Below, piece by piece: positions 10,478 to 22,413 of a stretch of DNA of 64,000 bases. How positions within the stretch are numbered: the first letter of the stretch is position 1; each line of letters starts with the position of its first letter. Origin of the DNA: Cliona cf. orientalis (Eukaryota > Porifera > Demospongiae > Clionaida > Clionaidae); assembly GCA_963930775.1 (NCBI GenBank), contig OZ005694.1:3286001-3350000 (forward strand), read 5' to 3'. The translations under genes were made by a program, and so were the position numbers. The notes beneath the pieces are model-generated. The model searched no databases, was not told where the DNA came from, and was given only the letters and a program-made list of their open reading frames with translations.

Positions 10478-13403
10478 GAAAATTACGTAAAATGGAAGAA
10501 AATCCCATGAGTGACTCATGGGAAGGATTTACGTCACCAAACCCATGAGTGACTCATGGGATTGATTTACGTCACTTTTCCCATGAGTCACTCATGGGAA
10601 GGATTTACATCTCTCTTGAATGGCGTAAATTCCCCGAAAGATAATCCTTTGAAGTTTATATTATACATGGGAATGATTTACATACTTTTCATTAAAGAGT
10701 AAAACCCCATCTGACTGGTATTTAACGAGAAATGCGTAAATCCTCCCCATGTATAGACACACATCTAACAAATTATTAAGGAAGGATTTACGCCGTGAGG
10801 TGCCCCTGTAATTAGGTGAATTTGACGTAATTCATTCCCATGTGTATAACAAAGGACCAAGGATTTCCAAGCATATGCATAGAAACTTTCACAATAAGAA
10901 GTGCGTAAATCCTTCCCATGTATAGACACACACCAAGCAGTTTTATTAAGGAAGGATTTACGCAATGAGGAGCCCCTGTAATTAGGTGAAGTTGACATAA
11001 TTCATTCCCATGTATCATCACAAAGGAGCAAGGATTTACAGGATACAATATTTTAGTATGCACAGAAAGTGCATTAAACTAATACAATCATTATGGAGAT
11101 CGCCAATTAATTATAGATTGAATTAGATAAGCATACTTATTACATTATGTCCATGAAAATTCAGCCCACAAAAATTTTGTGTAGTGTAAATGGGCATGAT
11201 TGCCTGCACGCATGAACATTATACTGTGAAAATTGATGATAGGCTTTCTGTGAAATTTGATACTACTAAAATTTTCGCTATGATGCACATACATGTACAA
11301 CTATGTATGTGTTTCCAACTGTATATCCCAGGGTTTGTATGCAATATAGGTGTAAAAATCAGAGAATAAAGTCGGTCTTGCATTTATTTCTCTGTCTCAA
11401 GAAGTGTTTGGCCCAGCCTTTCATGAACTGTTTGAAAAAGTTACAGATGGTGTCCTGTCACGTGATATTTCCATGGACCCCCGAAATATTCAGACCCCCC
11501 TTGCAGACCCTGAAGACTAACCCTGCTATACAGACCCTGGAAACTAACCCAGCTAACCATTCATACCCAGAACCCAGCCCCTGACCCTTCTGAATCTCTG
11601 CTATAGTTGATAATATGCATGGGGGGTCCATAATATTGTAAGGGCCGGGGATCCAAATATTACATATGGACCGGTGGGGGGGGGGGGGGGGTCTAAATTT
11701 ATCGTGACAGACCACATTGCTACCGTGGTACCAGATAAAAGTGCCAAAAAGTACACGAACAAGATTTGTCTTGTAGGGATAATCACATCCACTACACATC
11801 CCTATGCTTGCTTTTTGACTTTTTGAGTATGAGTCGACACACGGATCAGTGATAATAGCTAGGTGCACAATAATAGCTAATAGTCGAGAAAAATCCTGTT
11901 TATTTTATTTTCAGATTTTTACGCTTATATTGCATACAAGCCATTGGACAAATGGTTGTATGTACATCCACTAGAGCTACATCCCTATATGCTTGCTTTT
12001 TGAGTACACAGATCAGTGATAATAGCTAGGTCCACAATATAGCTAGTCGAAAAAATCCAGTTTATTTTATTCTCAGATTTTTACGTTTACCGTAGAATCC
12101 CGCGATTACGCCCCCCCTTTGTGCATGCTAGGATTGGGCAAAAGTGGGGAGGGGGCTTATACGCGGGATCCTAACATTTCCGTGTGACGACCATTACCGA
12201 CCGCCGAATGCCACGTGGCGCACGATCTCTGTACATTCTCTGGCTGTTTGGTTGGCAAAACTCGAGAAAAAGGACGAAGTAAGGCGTATCATGACACAAA
12301 TAGGTAGTTTGCTAGCTGTAGCTACTGTTTTATTGACTTATGGACTCCATTTTATAGTCAGGGAGGGGGGGGGGGGCTTATACGCGAGACAAAACTACCT
12401 ATGCAGGAACTTGAGCTAAAAATGCAGGGGGGGGCTTATGCGCGAGGGGGGGCGTAATCGCGGGATTCTACGGTATATTAATTGCATACAAGCCATTGGA
12501 CAAAATTGGGTCAAATTTATGGTATAATGTTCACAGGCGCATGCAATCATACCTATTCATTACTGTACAATTTTTCATTGGCCTAATAACGTAATATCCA
12601 TGAAAGCCATGAAAATTGGACGCCCAAAAAAATTCCCCAGTATATGGGCATACATGCATGATCAACTCGACCATTCTCTCTTTTCTCCTGCTCACCAGAC
12701 TAAGGCATGCAATGTTATTAAGCAAACCTGTCATAATAATATAATAATTATGCTTATCTAATTCAATCTATAATTAATTGGTGATCTCCATAATGATTGT
12801 ATTAGTTTAATGCACTTTCTGTGCATACTAAAATGTTGTATCCTGTAAATCCTTGCTCCTTTGTGATGATACATGGGAATGAATTACGTCAACTTCACCT
12901 AATTACAGGGGCTCCTCATTGCGTAAATCCTTCCTTAATAAAACTGCTTGGTGTGTGTCTATACATGGGAAGGATTTACGCACTTCTTATTGTGAAAGTT
13001 TCTATGCATATGCTTGGAAATCCTTGGTCCTTTGTTATACACATGGGAATGAATTATGTCAAATTCACCTAATTACAGGGGCACCTCACGGCGTAAATTC
13101 TTCCTTAATAATTTGTTAGATGTGTATCTATACATGGGGAGGATTTACGCATTACTCGTTAAATACCAGTCAGATGGGGTTTTACTCTTTAATGAAAAGT
13201 ACGTAAATCATTCCCATGTATATAAACTTTAAAAGATTATCTTTCGGGGAATTTACGCTATTCAAGAGAGACGTAAATCCTTCCCATGAGTGACTCATGG
13301 GAAAAGTGACGTAAATCAATCCCATGAGTCACTCATGGGTTTGGTGACGTAAATCCTTCCCATGAGTCACTCATGGGATTTTCTTCCATTTTACGTAATT
13401 TTC
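10478..13403. mobile_element. 2.9-kb element with ~670-bp inverted arms
   Basis: 10478-~11150 is repeated as a reverse complement at ~12738-13403, with few differences. Each arm starts with GAAAATTACGTAAAATGG and contains three copies of CCCATGAGTGACTCATGGG or its complement, then many GGATTTACG units, and an internal ~170-bp duplication (about 10780 and 10947). No transposase frame was found in the ~1.6-kb centre, which instead contains G-rich sequence and a separate MITE (12090-12473). It fits a fold-back or long-TIR DNA transposon. No clear target duplication was identified. Confidence 0.75.
12090..12473. mobile_element. TA-flanked MITE, CCGTAGAATCCCGCG ends
   Basis: The ends CCGTAGAATCCCGCGATTA and complement enclose 384 bp with G-runs and CTTATACGCG motifs, flanked by TA on each side. 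A TA duplication suggests a Tc1/mariner-type element. It is nested in the centre of the long inverted-repeat element. Confidence 0.7.
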
Positions 13404-14261
13404 TATCTGACCCAAGGCTAGCCTTTGAAATCGTGCTAGCTATAATATAGCTAATAGCCTAGGTCCACAGTCTCTGCCATGCTAATGTATTAAGGTACCA
13501 TTAAATTGCGTGGGCGTGAGGTGGGGGATATGACACCTAAACCACATCAAAGTCATTAGTGAGGTGCATGTTGTGTAACCACGCCCTTTTAATTGCACAG
13601 GTATCAGGGGTGTGGCTGCTAGAGCCGGAAGTGTTCATTTAATATCCTCCATGGACCGGAAGCCGAGCCGGAAAGGAGGGGCCAGGCCACGCCCAAAACA
13701 GCACCACCCTGTGCCTCAAGGACCACCATTCTCAATCAAGTGCCGACTGGCCACCGGATGTCCACCGGAAGCCCACAATCAATCCCAATTAAAACACAGC
13801 TTCCTCAAGGCCAAAACACACACAAACACTTGGAGGCCGTTCTGCCACACCGCCCACACAAGAGCTCACCTCATTTCCTGTGTGGGCGGAGTAACAACAC
13901 GTCATCGCAACCACATCCGCTTCAAACCATCGTCAGCTTCCGTCCAGCCGTACGGTCCCCTCGATCGCACCGGCGTACAGTGCCTCATTAACTGAAATGG
14001 CCTCACCATTGACCTCCTGCCACGCCCCCAAAGCCTCCTCTCGGGGTTCAAAGGTCACCACCGCTTCCGGGACACGCCCACCTATCGCCGAGGCCAAGTC
14101 TTAGGCGCCGATATCCAAGCACTGGCCCGTGAAGCCACGCCCAATCGGAAGCAATAAAACCTGCATTAACGCACACGCACACACTCCACACAGTGCCAGA
14201 AACACGCCCACATGCTTAATTAGGCTTAATTGGCTTTTTTTTTTTTTTTTTACAAGGAGAC
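13404..14261. other. Intergenic, locally GC-rich; no supported gene
   Basis: 13500-14160 is rich in CCACGCCC and CCGGAAG motifs. It contains open frames of 83-127 codons without recognisable domains, initiation context or splice partners. A poly-T tract lies at 14234-14251. I cannot assign a function. Confidence 0.4.
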
Positions 14262-14612
14262 CACACACTAAGCAGAAAAAAAGGTCCGAAAACCACCACA
14301 TAGTCGAACTGGATGCATAGTAGAGCCATACAATGCAATCAGGCATCAATATAGCCACATGCATAATGTTTGGTAAAGGGTCGTCAACGTACCCCGCGCG
14401 CCCGTAATTTTTTTTATGGGCAAACATTGCAAATGCATGGCTTCCTAGGAAACTTCAAAGGGCCGTAACTTTAATTCTAAGGCGTGAATCAAAATTCCGC
14501 TTCATTTAAATTTGCAGGTGCGATCCATTCTGCGTGCTCATATAAAAATTTTGTCATGAACTGCTTCCCAGAGTCTCAAACATTAATTATTTATATTAAT
14601 TTTTTTCTTTTT
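14262..14612 (-). mobile_element. Dispersed copy of the CACACTAAG repeat unit (type C)
   Basis: Read on the minus strand it matches units of the array at 23785-26465, with the same TGATTCACRCCTTAGAATTA core and upstream AAACATTTGAGACTCTGGGAA-like text. That places it with the array's C type. One end keeps CACACTAAG; the other is degraded. Confidence 0.65.
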
Positions 14613-14632
14613 TCAAGCTAACCACACACTAA

Positions 14633-16740
14633 GATAAAAGAATTGTAACGAGCTGCACTTGAATAAATAACATGTTCAAATGTCAGGTACATGTACTACC
14701 CTAATGGCAACACAGCCATATAGATGAATCAGCTTGAATTGTACATTGTTAAATAGCCATGTCTCCTTTGCTGACATGTGAAGGGAAAGCCCATTGTTGG
14801 GGTACCAAGGCATTCTCTGAGAGTACATGTACATCTGGGTACCTACAATGTATGTGCATATGTGTGTAATACACTGATTGAGCGAGAAGACCTTGGTTAA
14901 ACCCTTCCTCGCATTTGTGAAAGAATTCTACGATAAAAGCTGCATGCACGATCTTTAATTAAGACCTTGGTTAAACCCTTCCTCGCATTTATGAAAGAAT
15001 TCTACAATAAAAGCTGTATGCACGATCTTTAATTAAGTGGATAGTTACATTGTGTGTATTATACTAGCCCTGTACTTACCAGATTCAGAAAGTAGTAGGA
15101 ATGACAGTCACAGGCACAAATCAAAAGGGGGTTCCTACAGCAGTGAAGAGGCGGCCAGTTGGGAGTGTCTATGACCATCGGTCTGATGACAGCGGGTGTG
15201 ACATCCTCATGCTCACCTGGATAAGCAAAAGATTGTAGAACATACATGTACATGTACTTATACTAAGTGTAGGGGAAGTACATACTGTACATTGTGTACT
15301 TGTACATACATGTGCACAAGTGATGCCTTTTTATATATATAAATTTTGTTTACATGTGCATGCACAATAATATTATTCTACGTATGTACATGCCACATAC
15401 ATATACCACTCACATGTCCACTTACAACAGATCCAGCCAGATGAAGTTGTAGCCAATAGAATCAATGGAACACCCCTGGGTGATGATGCTGTTTGTTGAT
15501 AAACTGGATCAGTTTGGCAGCTATAGATGGTTATACACAAGTGCACGTGAAGTGGTGGAGGAAGATGCTCCAGGTCGCCATCAACTTTGTTGTGTATGCA
15601 GTGATAGAACACCAGGAGATAAAGTGATGGCACACCACTGCTGTAGTACCATTGTGCTGACTGTAGCACTAAGCCTAGCCTCGTTCCCAGGCCTTCAAGA
15701 GGAGGAGGAGAAGGGGCCTGGTACACACTGCACGCGCATGCACTGGGGTTTCCATATTGACCGGTTGTATTACCATAGTGATCATTTGCGGGTTCTGCCT
15801 GACGTACAGTTCTATGGACGATAAAAGAAGAGTATACCATAGTATCCGATTACCCCCACATTTTTCTGGGGTCCCCCGGCGCATGCGCATGCATGTGTAC
15901 CAGGCCCTTTCTCCTCCTTTTGAATGTCCTGGGTACGAGGCTACACCAAGCCCTCCTCTACCAGGGATTGAGGCCTATCACACTCAAAGGAACTATCATA
16001 GCTACTTAGCCACGTTATTACTAGTCTAGCTAGCTACATCACAATAATTCATACCATGCATACTTTCACTGTACCGAGGCTGACACCCCAGGCACTCGAT
16101 TAGATGCTCTAGTCATCGAGCACCAATCATAACAAATTCTGCTGCTTATAATTAAAGTTTCTACTTCGTACACGCACGCACACATCCTATTCGCGATTTA
16201 TGATCAGATTAGCTTACCATTGGCTTTTCTCGTTACAAACTAGAGGATCGCTTCAGTTGACGACCATCGGTACCGTTCTTCTTGCCCAATATTGCTTCCA
16301 AGCCTTTCCATAGGTTTCGTTCTCTCCTTCTTTCATCGCTATGAGCAACGGAACACGTCTACCACGCCAACCAACTTGACCTCATTCTCCTAGGTGCCAC
16401 CTCAGAGCTTGTTCATTGCATATTTCAATTTAGGTGGGCGTTACCGTACGCGGAAACGTCACAGCATGCGATCGAAAATGTATTGGTGCAATGCACGTAC
16501 GTACAAACAGGGACTTTCCCCATGGCTCTGACACAACAAACACGGCGTTTTCTCAGAGTGTGAAAGTGAAATTTAAAGTTTTGATACATATGATTTTCTC
16601 TATTTCTTCCATTCTTCACCTGCATATAAAAATTATTGCATGATATCGTTCCATAGACCCCAAGAATTATTTATTTATATTACATTACATTACATTACAT
16701 TACTCATACGGAAATTCTTTTATCTTAGTGTGTAACAAGC
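14633..16740. repeat. Segmental duplication, copy A
   Basis: About 2.1 kb that recurs in the same orientation at 17393-19640, offset by ~2.8 kb. Shared landmarks are ACACAGCCATATAGATG, GGGAAAGCCCATTGTTGGGG, CCAGTTGGGAGTGTC, GATCCAGCCAGATGAAG and CCTTTCCATAGG. A splice-flanked open stretch on the minus strand (about 15082-15222) could be an exon of a decayed gene, but the frame is broken in copy B. A MULE-like MITE (15676-15943) is present in both copies. Confidence 0.75.
15676..15943. mobile_element. MULE-like MITE, TAGCCTCG ends, 9-bp duplication
   Basis: The ends TAGCCTCGTTCCCAGG and CCTGGGTACGAGGCTA enclose 268 bp. They are flanked by CACTAAGCC and CACCAAGCC (8 of 9 identical). The counterpart in the second duplicon (18387-18635) has a perfect CACCAAGCC pair, so the insertion preceded the segmental duplication. 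Confidence 0.8.
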
Positions 16741-17400
16741 TAAACCACAACCTAAGATAAAAGAATTTTATCAAGCAGTAATTAGTTAACGCTTTGTCAC
16801 CATTTTCTATCATACATGTCTGCTACAATAGGTCAGGTATGTGGTAAGGCAGAAAATCTCAAGTTGCAAACATTGATTACTATAATGTCATAATACTAAT
16901 GCGTAACATATCTGAGAGTGACTTGGGGCTTGTATACGTAATCATCCCCTAGTCTAGATCCAACGTAAGGAGCATTGCCCATAGAATGTTGTTGGTGTAT
17001 GTAGACTGCCTTCCCTGCATCACTGGCAGTGAAAAAAAAGATGGAAAAAAATTGGCCCCGGATGGGATTCGAACCAGTGCACGCATTTGACACTGGTTGG
17101 CAGACACTGAGCTTAACCATTGCACCATCTGGACAGTAGTCATTTCCTTCATACTTTAGTGGTCAGAAACTACTACGACTCGTATTTCAAAACTGAAAGT
17201 GAAAATCAAAAATCTGAGACGATTCAATTATTATTTTTGATCCACTCTACATGCTGATATAAAAATTATTGCACAATACGTTTTTCTGTGCTTCGAATGA
17301 ATTATTTACATTACATTACATTACATTACATTAATTACATTACATTACACGCTCACATATTCTTTTATCTTAGGTTGTAACAAGCTAACCACACACTAAG
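16740..17400 (-). mobile_element. Repeat carrying tRNA-like Pol III boxes and ATTAC runs
   Basis: On the minus strand an A box (TGGTGCAATGGTTAAGC, 17111-17127) and a B box (GGTTCGAATCCC, 17064-17075) are correctly ordered and ~35 bp apart. The T-arm and acceptor stem do not pair well, so this is tRNA-derived (SINE-like) and not a tRNA gene. The ends carry CTTTTATCTTAG inverted motifs and (TTACA)n runs. An inverted copy lies at 23095-23785. Confidence 0.65.
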
Positions 17401-18386
17401 ATAAAAGAATTGTAACAAGCTGTACTTAAATAAACTACATGTTCAAATGTCAGGTACTTACACTACCCTAATGGTAACACAGCCATATAGATGTATCAGC
17501 TTTAATTGTACATTGTTTACGAGCCATGTTTGACATGTGAAGGGAAAGCCCATTGTTGGGGCACCAAGGCACATATTATTCTCTGAGAGTACACGTACAT
17601 CTGGGTACCTACAATGTGTGTGCATATGTTTGTGATACACTGATTGAGCGAGAAGATCTCGGTCAGACCCCTTGTGTAGTCCTCGCACTTGTGAAAGAAT
17701 TCCACAATAAAAGCTACATGCACGATCTTTAAGTGGACAGGTACATTGTGTGTGTATTATACTAGTCCCATACTTACCAGCTTCAGAAAGTAGTAGGAAT
17801 GAGTTAGTTACAGACATAAATCGGAAGGGAGTTCCTACAGCAGTGAAGAGGCAGCCAGTTGGGAGTGTCCATGCCTATTGGTCTGATGAAAGTGGTGTGA
17901 CATCCTCATGGTCACCTGGATAAGCAAAAGATTGTGAAGCTGAAGAATATATACATGGACATGTACGTATACCATGTGTAGGGGAAGTACATACATGTAC
18001 ACAAGTGATGCCTTTCATAAAAATTAGTTTACATGTTACATGCACATGCACAATAATATTATTCTACCATATTATACATGTACATGCCACATACATGTAC
18101 ATACACCACTCACATGTCCACATACAATAGATCCAGCCAGATGAAGTTGTAGCCAATAGAATCAATGGAACACCCCTGGGTGATGATGCTGTTTGTCAAT
18201 AAACTGGATCAGCGATCAATGAAAAATCCCATCAGGCTCTGATATCAATAGCTTACCGAGGTCCACCACCGTCTTGGAATTGCTATAGAAGGGTTGCTAT
18301 GGAGGAGGGGCGGAAATGGACTGACTGTTGTGTATGCAGTGATAGAACACCAGGAGATAAAGTGATGCTACCTGCAGCACCAAGCC

Positions 18387-18635
18387 TAGCCTCGTTCCCA
18401 GACCCTTCAAGAGAAGGAGGAGAAAGTGCCTGATACATACTGCACACGCATGCGCTGGGGTCTCTATAGTGACCGGTCGCATTACCATAGTGATCATTCG
18501 CGGGTTCTGCATGACGTACAGTATACAATAGTATCCGATTAACCCACATTTTTCTAGGGTCCCTTGGCGCATGCACATGCAATGTGTACCAGGCCCTTTC
18601 TCCTCCTCCTTTTGAAGGGCTTGGGTATGAGGCTA
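18387..18635. mobile_element. MULE-like MITE, second duplicon copy
   Basis: Starts TAGCCTCGTTCCCAG, ends ATGAGGCTA, and is flanked by perfect 9-bp duplications CACCAAGCC. Same insertion as 15676-15943, carried along in the segmental duplication. Confidence 0.85.
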
Positions 18636-18797
18636 CACCAAGCCCTCCCTCTACCAGGGTTTGAGGCCTATCACACTCATAGGAACTGTCATAGCTACTT
18701 AGCCACGTTATTACTAGTCTAGCTAGCTACATCATAAGAATTCATACCATGCATTCTCGATTTATGATCAAACTAGCTTACCTTCCATTGGCTTTTC

Positions 18798-19123
18798 CAG
18801 TGGCGGATCCAGGATTTCTAAAAGGGGGGTTGTAGTACACTCTTGCGCGCAAAGCGCGCGCGAATTTTGAGAAGCCACGCCCACTTTGGGACAAAACCAC
18901 GCCCATTTTCGATCGTTTTTGAGACAAACTGCCAGCTCTGCCAGTCTAATCGATCCGTTTTCGAACGAATTTTCTTTTAAAGCATTCTAAGGTGAGCCAT
19001 AGTAGGAGTTTTCTTAGTTCTATAGCCAGAAAGGGGGGTGCCATTTAGAGTACTTTTTAGTGTTAGATGCAGCCCAAAGGGGGGTACACTTGCACCCCCC
19101 TTACCCCCCTGGATCCGCCACTG
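18798..19123. mobile_element. Complete hAT-like MITE, CAGTGGCGGATCC ends, 5-bp duplication
   Basis: Inverted ends CAGTGGCGGATCC enclose 326 bp containing CCACGCCCACTTTGGG and ACCCCCCT runs. TTTTC borders both sides and the empty site in copy A reads GCTTTTCTCG, confirming a 5-bp duplication. CAG ends with a 5-bp duplication suggest a hAT subgroup (hAT5). No transposase. Confidence 0.85.
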
Positions 19124-19672
19124 TTTTCTCATTACAAACTAGAGGATCGCTTCAGTTGACGACCATTGGTACCGTTCTTCTTGCCCAATGTTGCTTCCAA
19201 GCCTTTCCATAGGCTTCGTTCTCTCCTCCTTTCACCGCTATGAGCAACGGAACACGTCTACCACGCCAACGAACTTGACCTCATTCTCCTAGGTGCCACC
19301 TCAGAGCTCGTTCATTGCATTTTTCAATTTAGGTGGGCGTTACCGTACGCGGAACGTCACAGCATGCGATCGATAATGTACTGGCGCTATGCACGTACGT
19401 ATAAACAGGGACTTTCCCCATGGCTCTGACACAACAAACACGGCGTTTTCTGAGATATGAAAGTGAAATTTAAAGTTTTGATACATTTCATTTTCTTTAT
19501 TTCTTCCATTCTTCACCTGCATATAAAAATTATTGCATAATATCGTTCCATAGGCCCCAAGAATTATTTATTTATATTACATTACATTACATTACATTAC
19601 TCATACGGAAATTCTTTTATCTTAGTGTGTAATCTACTTAGTGTGTAACAAGTATGTTTGATGTCACATTAA

Positions 19673-19922
19673 GGCCACTGTAACTTAAATACTTGTTTCC
19701 CGTCCTCTCCTATGCCTAGAGAGCATGCGGGCGGGCGGTCATTATTCATTATTCATTATGTATGAATATCATTATGTAACCATTAAACCTTGCCCACTTC
19801 CTGTGGTTTACAAGGAGCATGACTAGCTGGCTTGCTGCAGCAATGCATAATGAATTTTGAGGCGGCTACAAAATAAGCATGCGGGCGGGTGACGGGAAAC
19901 AAGGAATCAAGTTACAGTGGCC
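19673..19922. mobile_element. Harbinger-like MITE, GGCCACTG ends, TAA duplication
   Basis: The ends GGCCACTGTAACTT and AAGTTACAGTGGCC enclose 250 bp and are bordered by TAA. Internal CCCGTC and GCGGGCGGG motifs are shared with 33056-33328 and with an unbounded fragment at 63425-63470. Confidence 0.8.
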
Positions 19923-20374
19923 TAATGTGACTGAACACTACTAACAGCATGCTATAGTACAATCGAGTACCAGTTAGTATAGCGCATGCGCAGATGAAGA
20001 CCACACCCCTCACTGGAGGCCAAGAGTAGCTGATCAAACTCACCGAAGTTCTCACTCCGCTCGAACGTCGAATCTACCACCAGACCATGACAAAGAGCAG
20101 ACATCGCCTCTCGCTTCGCTCGAGGCTCGGTGGCCTGCCGAGCAGGCCTGTCGAAACGCGCGGCGCTTGCGCCGCTCGCTCGAACTCGAGAATGCATCTC
20201 TATGGCCCCTAGGCCTTGGCAACCTCGTTTGTGCACACGGCACAACAACAATCGTGAGTCTTCTCAAGTTGTAGGAGAGCGCATCTTTTGTGCCCTCCAG
20301 GTTAGGACACGGACTATATAAGAAAATTGATCGTCTGAAAAATATTTTTCGTTGTATATATATAACAAGGGAAC
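19923..20374. other. Intergenic; GC-rich patch, no supported gene
   Basis: 20100-20215 is unusually rich in CG and imperfectly palindromic (GCGCTTGCGCCGCTCGCTCG). Overlapping open frames on both strands have no recognisable domain. Confidence 0.35.
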
Positions 20375-20780
20375 CACACACTAAGCAGAAAAAAAATGGT
20401 CTGAAAACCACCACACAGTCGAGCTGGATGCATAGCAGAGGCATACAATGCAAGTAGGCATACAATGCAAGTGGGCATCAAGAGCCATATATACAATGTA
20501 TGTTTGGTAAAGGGTCGTCAACGTACCCCGCGCGCCCGTAATTTTTTTTATGGGCAAACATGGCTTCCTATACAAACATATGGGAACTTTAAAGTGCCAT
20601 ATCTCTAATTCTAAGGTGTGAATCAAAATTTCCCGCCATCAATTTTTTAGTTTCGACCCATTCTGCGTGCCCATGTAAAAATTATCTCCCCAAGTGCTCC
20701 CAATCCCCCCGGTGAATTACATTATTTTATTTCTTTTTTTTTTTTTCTACTTCTTCTTCTTCTTCTACTTAGTGTGTAAT
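20375..20780 (-). mobile_element. Dispersed copy of the CACACTAAG repeat unit (type A)
   Basis: Minus-strand copy running from CACACTAAGCAG to CTTAGTGTGTAAT. It shares the CAAGTGCTCCCAA text with the first and last units of the array at 23785-26465. A CTT microsatellite lies at 20750-20768. Confidence 0.65.
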
Positions 20781-22413
20781 AAGTCGTTGCGGTTAATAGT
20801 TAAGAAAGAATGCTTTGATCTTGCTTTGAAGTGGGCAATTACCGGTGTTTTCTTCAGGGGCCACTTCCGGTCGCTAATTACACGCGCATAATCATCCCTG
20901 GCCGATTCTGGACACGCCCACCTTCGACCAAAAGCACTCGTATGGCCTCTTCGGCCACGCCCCTTCACGATTCGCTAATTGAATTAGCCAATCCTGACGC
21001 TCACGCCCACGCACTTTAATGCTACCTTAAATTTTGTATACCCGTCTATTGTTCTATACTATACTCACCTAATCTGCACGCACACACCATAACACTCAGG
21101 CTACAGAGATTGAGAGATTGTGATGACTCTGAAGCTGTATATTGAGGTGTCCCATCTAGCTAGGTAGCTAAAGCTTGTTTTATACCAGTTCATTAATTTG
21201 CGTACATGTATTTCTGATATTATATATAGCTAATGTATTATATAATATTGTAGCATAATTATTAATATTGGCTAATATGTTAATGATTGTGCAAAGGGGC
21301 TCTGTCTCACATGATTATCAAATTAGCAGAATCTGATATAAACTTGGATTAATTTTACCTTTTCTCACTAACACAATATTATTATTAGCAAGGAGTGTAG
21401 TCTCAACCAGTCATATCAACATAAAACTGGATTTGGTGTAATAGCTAATTAAACTCTGAATTGTCGTAAGTTCAAACCACTAAGGTTCATGTACTTTGTA
21501 TTATAGGTATAGCTAGTACTATAAACAGTTTATACTCAGCGGCTGCAAGTTAGCTTCAGCATCAGCATCTGACATCAGATTATTACGAAGCCAACATTTC
21601 ATTGGTAAGTCTATAATTCTGATAGGTATAGCTATATTATACCTACTTGAGTTGTTACTATAATAATATTATAATGATAATAATATTTGATATTAGAAAA
21701 GTAGAGACAACTTCCAACTTCATCAGCTGACAGGGATCAAGGATATCGATCTAGTTTCAACAGTGGATAATACGGTGGGTCCTGGACATTAACTTTACCA
21801 TTGCTCAATATAACATTATAGGTGCATGGGTGCCCCTGCAACTGTGGATATGGTGTACTCATTGAGGGTGGTATGACAACTGTGACTGCAAGTGATAAAG
21901 GAGTGTCAGGTGGTCATCCGGAAGGTGCTACAGTAGGCTTCAGCTGGATAGTATAATTATTATGCTATTGGAATTTCAGGTGGCCATCAACAGCTGCAGC
22001 ATGTAGCATATCAGTAAATGTTAGTCATACTCTCAGCGGCCTTATAATTAAAAATTAATTATGTGCAAGCAACTTCAGATTTGGCATAATATTGTGTATA
22101 TATACACACAATGTCATACATACTCATCAGCGGGAAATGGTGTGCAACAATGAATCGTCAAGGTGTTGAACATGATAGTACAGGTCTGTATAAAATGTAA
22201 TTGCAACTTGTGTGCACATAATATATAATTTGTTGTTGGACTTGGCAAATAGACTTTGTATATAGGGAAGCTGACAAGTGATACATAGCCCACATGAATG
22301 ATTTGTTGTGTGTGCCACACAATAGTAGGATTTGCCGAGGCTTTTGAATAATAAAAAATAAATGTGTGGTTATGTTCTATGGTCCCCCATACAAATGCGC
22401 AAATGTGATGGTA
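20781..22413. other. AT-rich intergenic region; possible spliced non-coding transcript
   Basis: From 21520 to 21960 there are segments bounded by good splice motifs (for example TTATAG before 21822 and GTAAGT after 21605). No continuous reading frame joins them. I see no domain and call no gene. Confidence 0.3.

Larger units (their letters stand above)
17393..19640. repeat. Segmental duplication, copy B
   Basis: Direct copy of 14633-16740 with small indels and one large difference: a 326-bp hAT-like element inserted at 18798. Copy A retains the empty site at about 16221-16235, which fixes the order of events: duplication first, then insertion. Confidence 0.75.

Noticed and set aside
13612..13995. 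A 127-codon plus-strand ORF as a gene
   Set aside because: Located in GC-rich repeat-like sequence with overlapping open frames, no domain and no splice or initiation support.
15465..15824. 119-codon plus-strand ORF
   Set aside because: Runs through the MULE-like MITE at 15676 and is not preserved in the second duplicon copy.
17053..17135. A functional tRNA gene
   Set aside because: A and B boxes are good, but T-stem and acceptor-stem pairing fail and the sequence sits within a repeated element; the same holds for 23374-23455 and 61709-61783.
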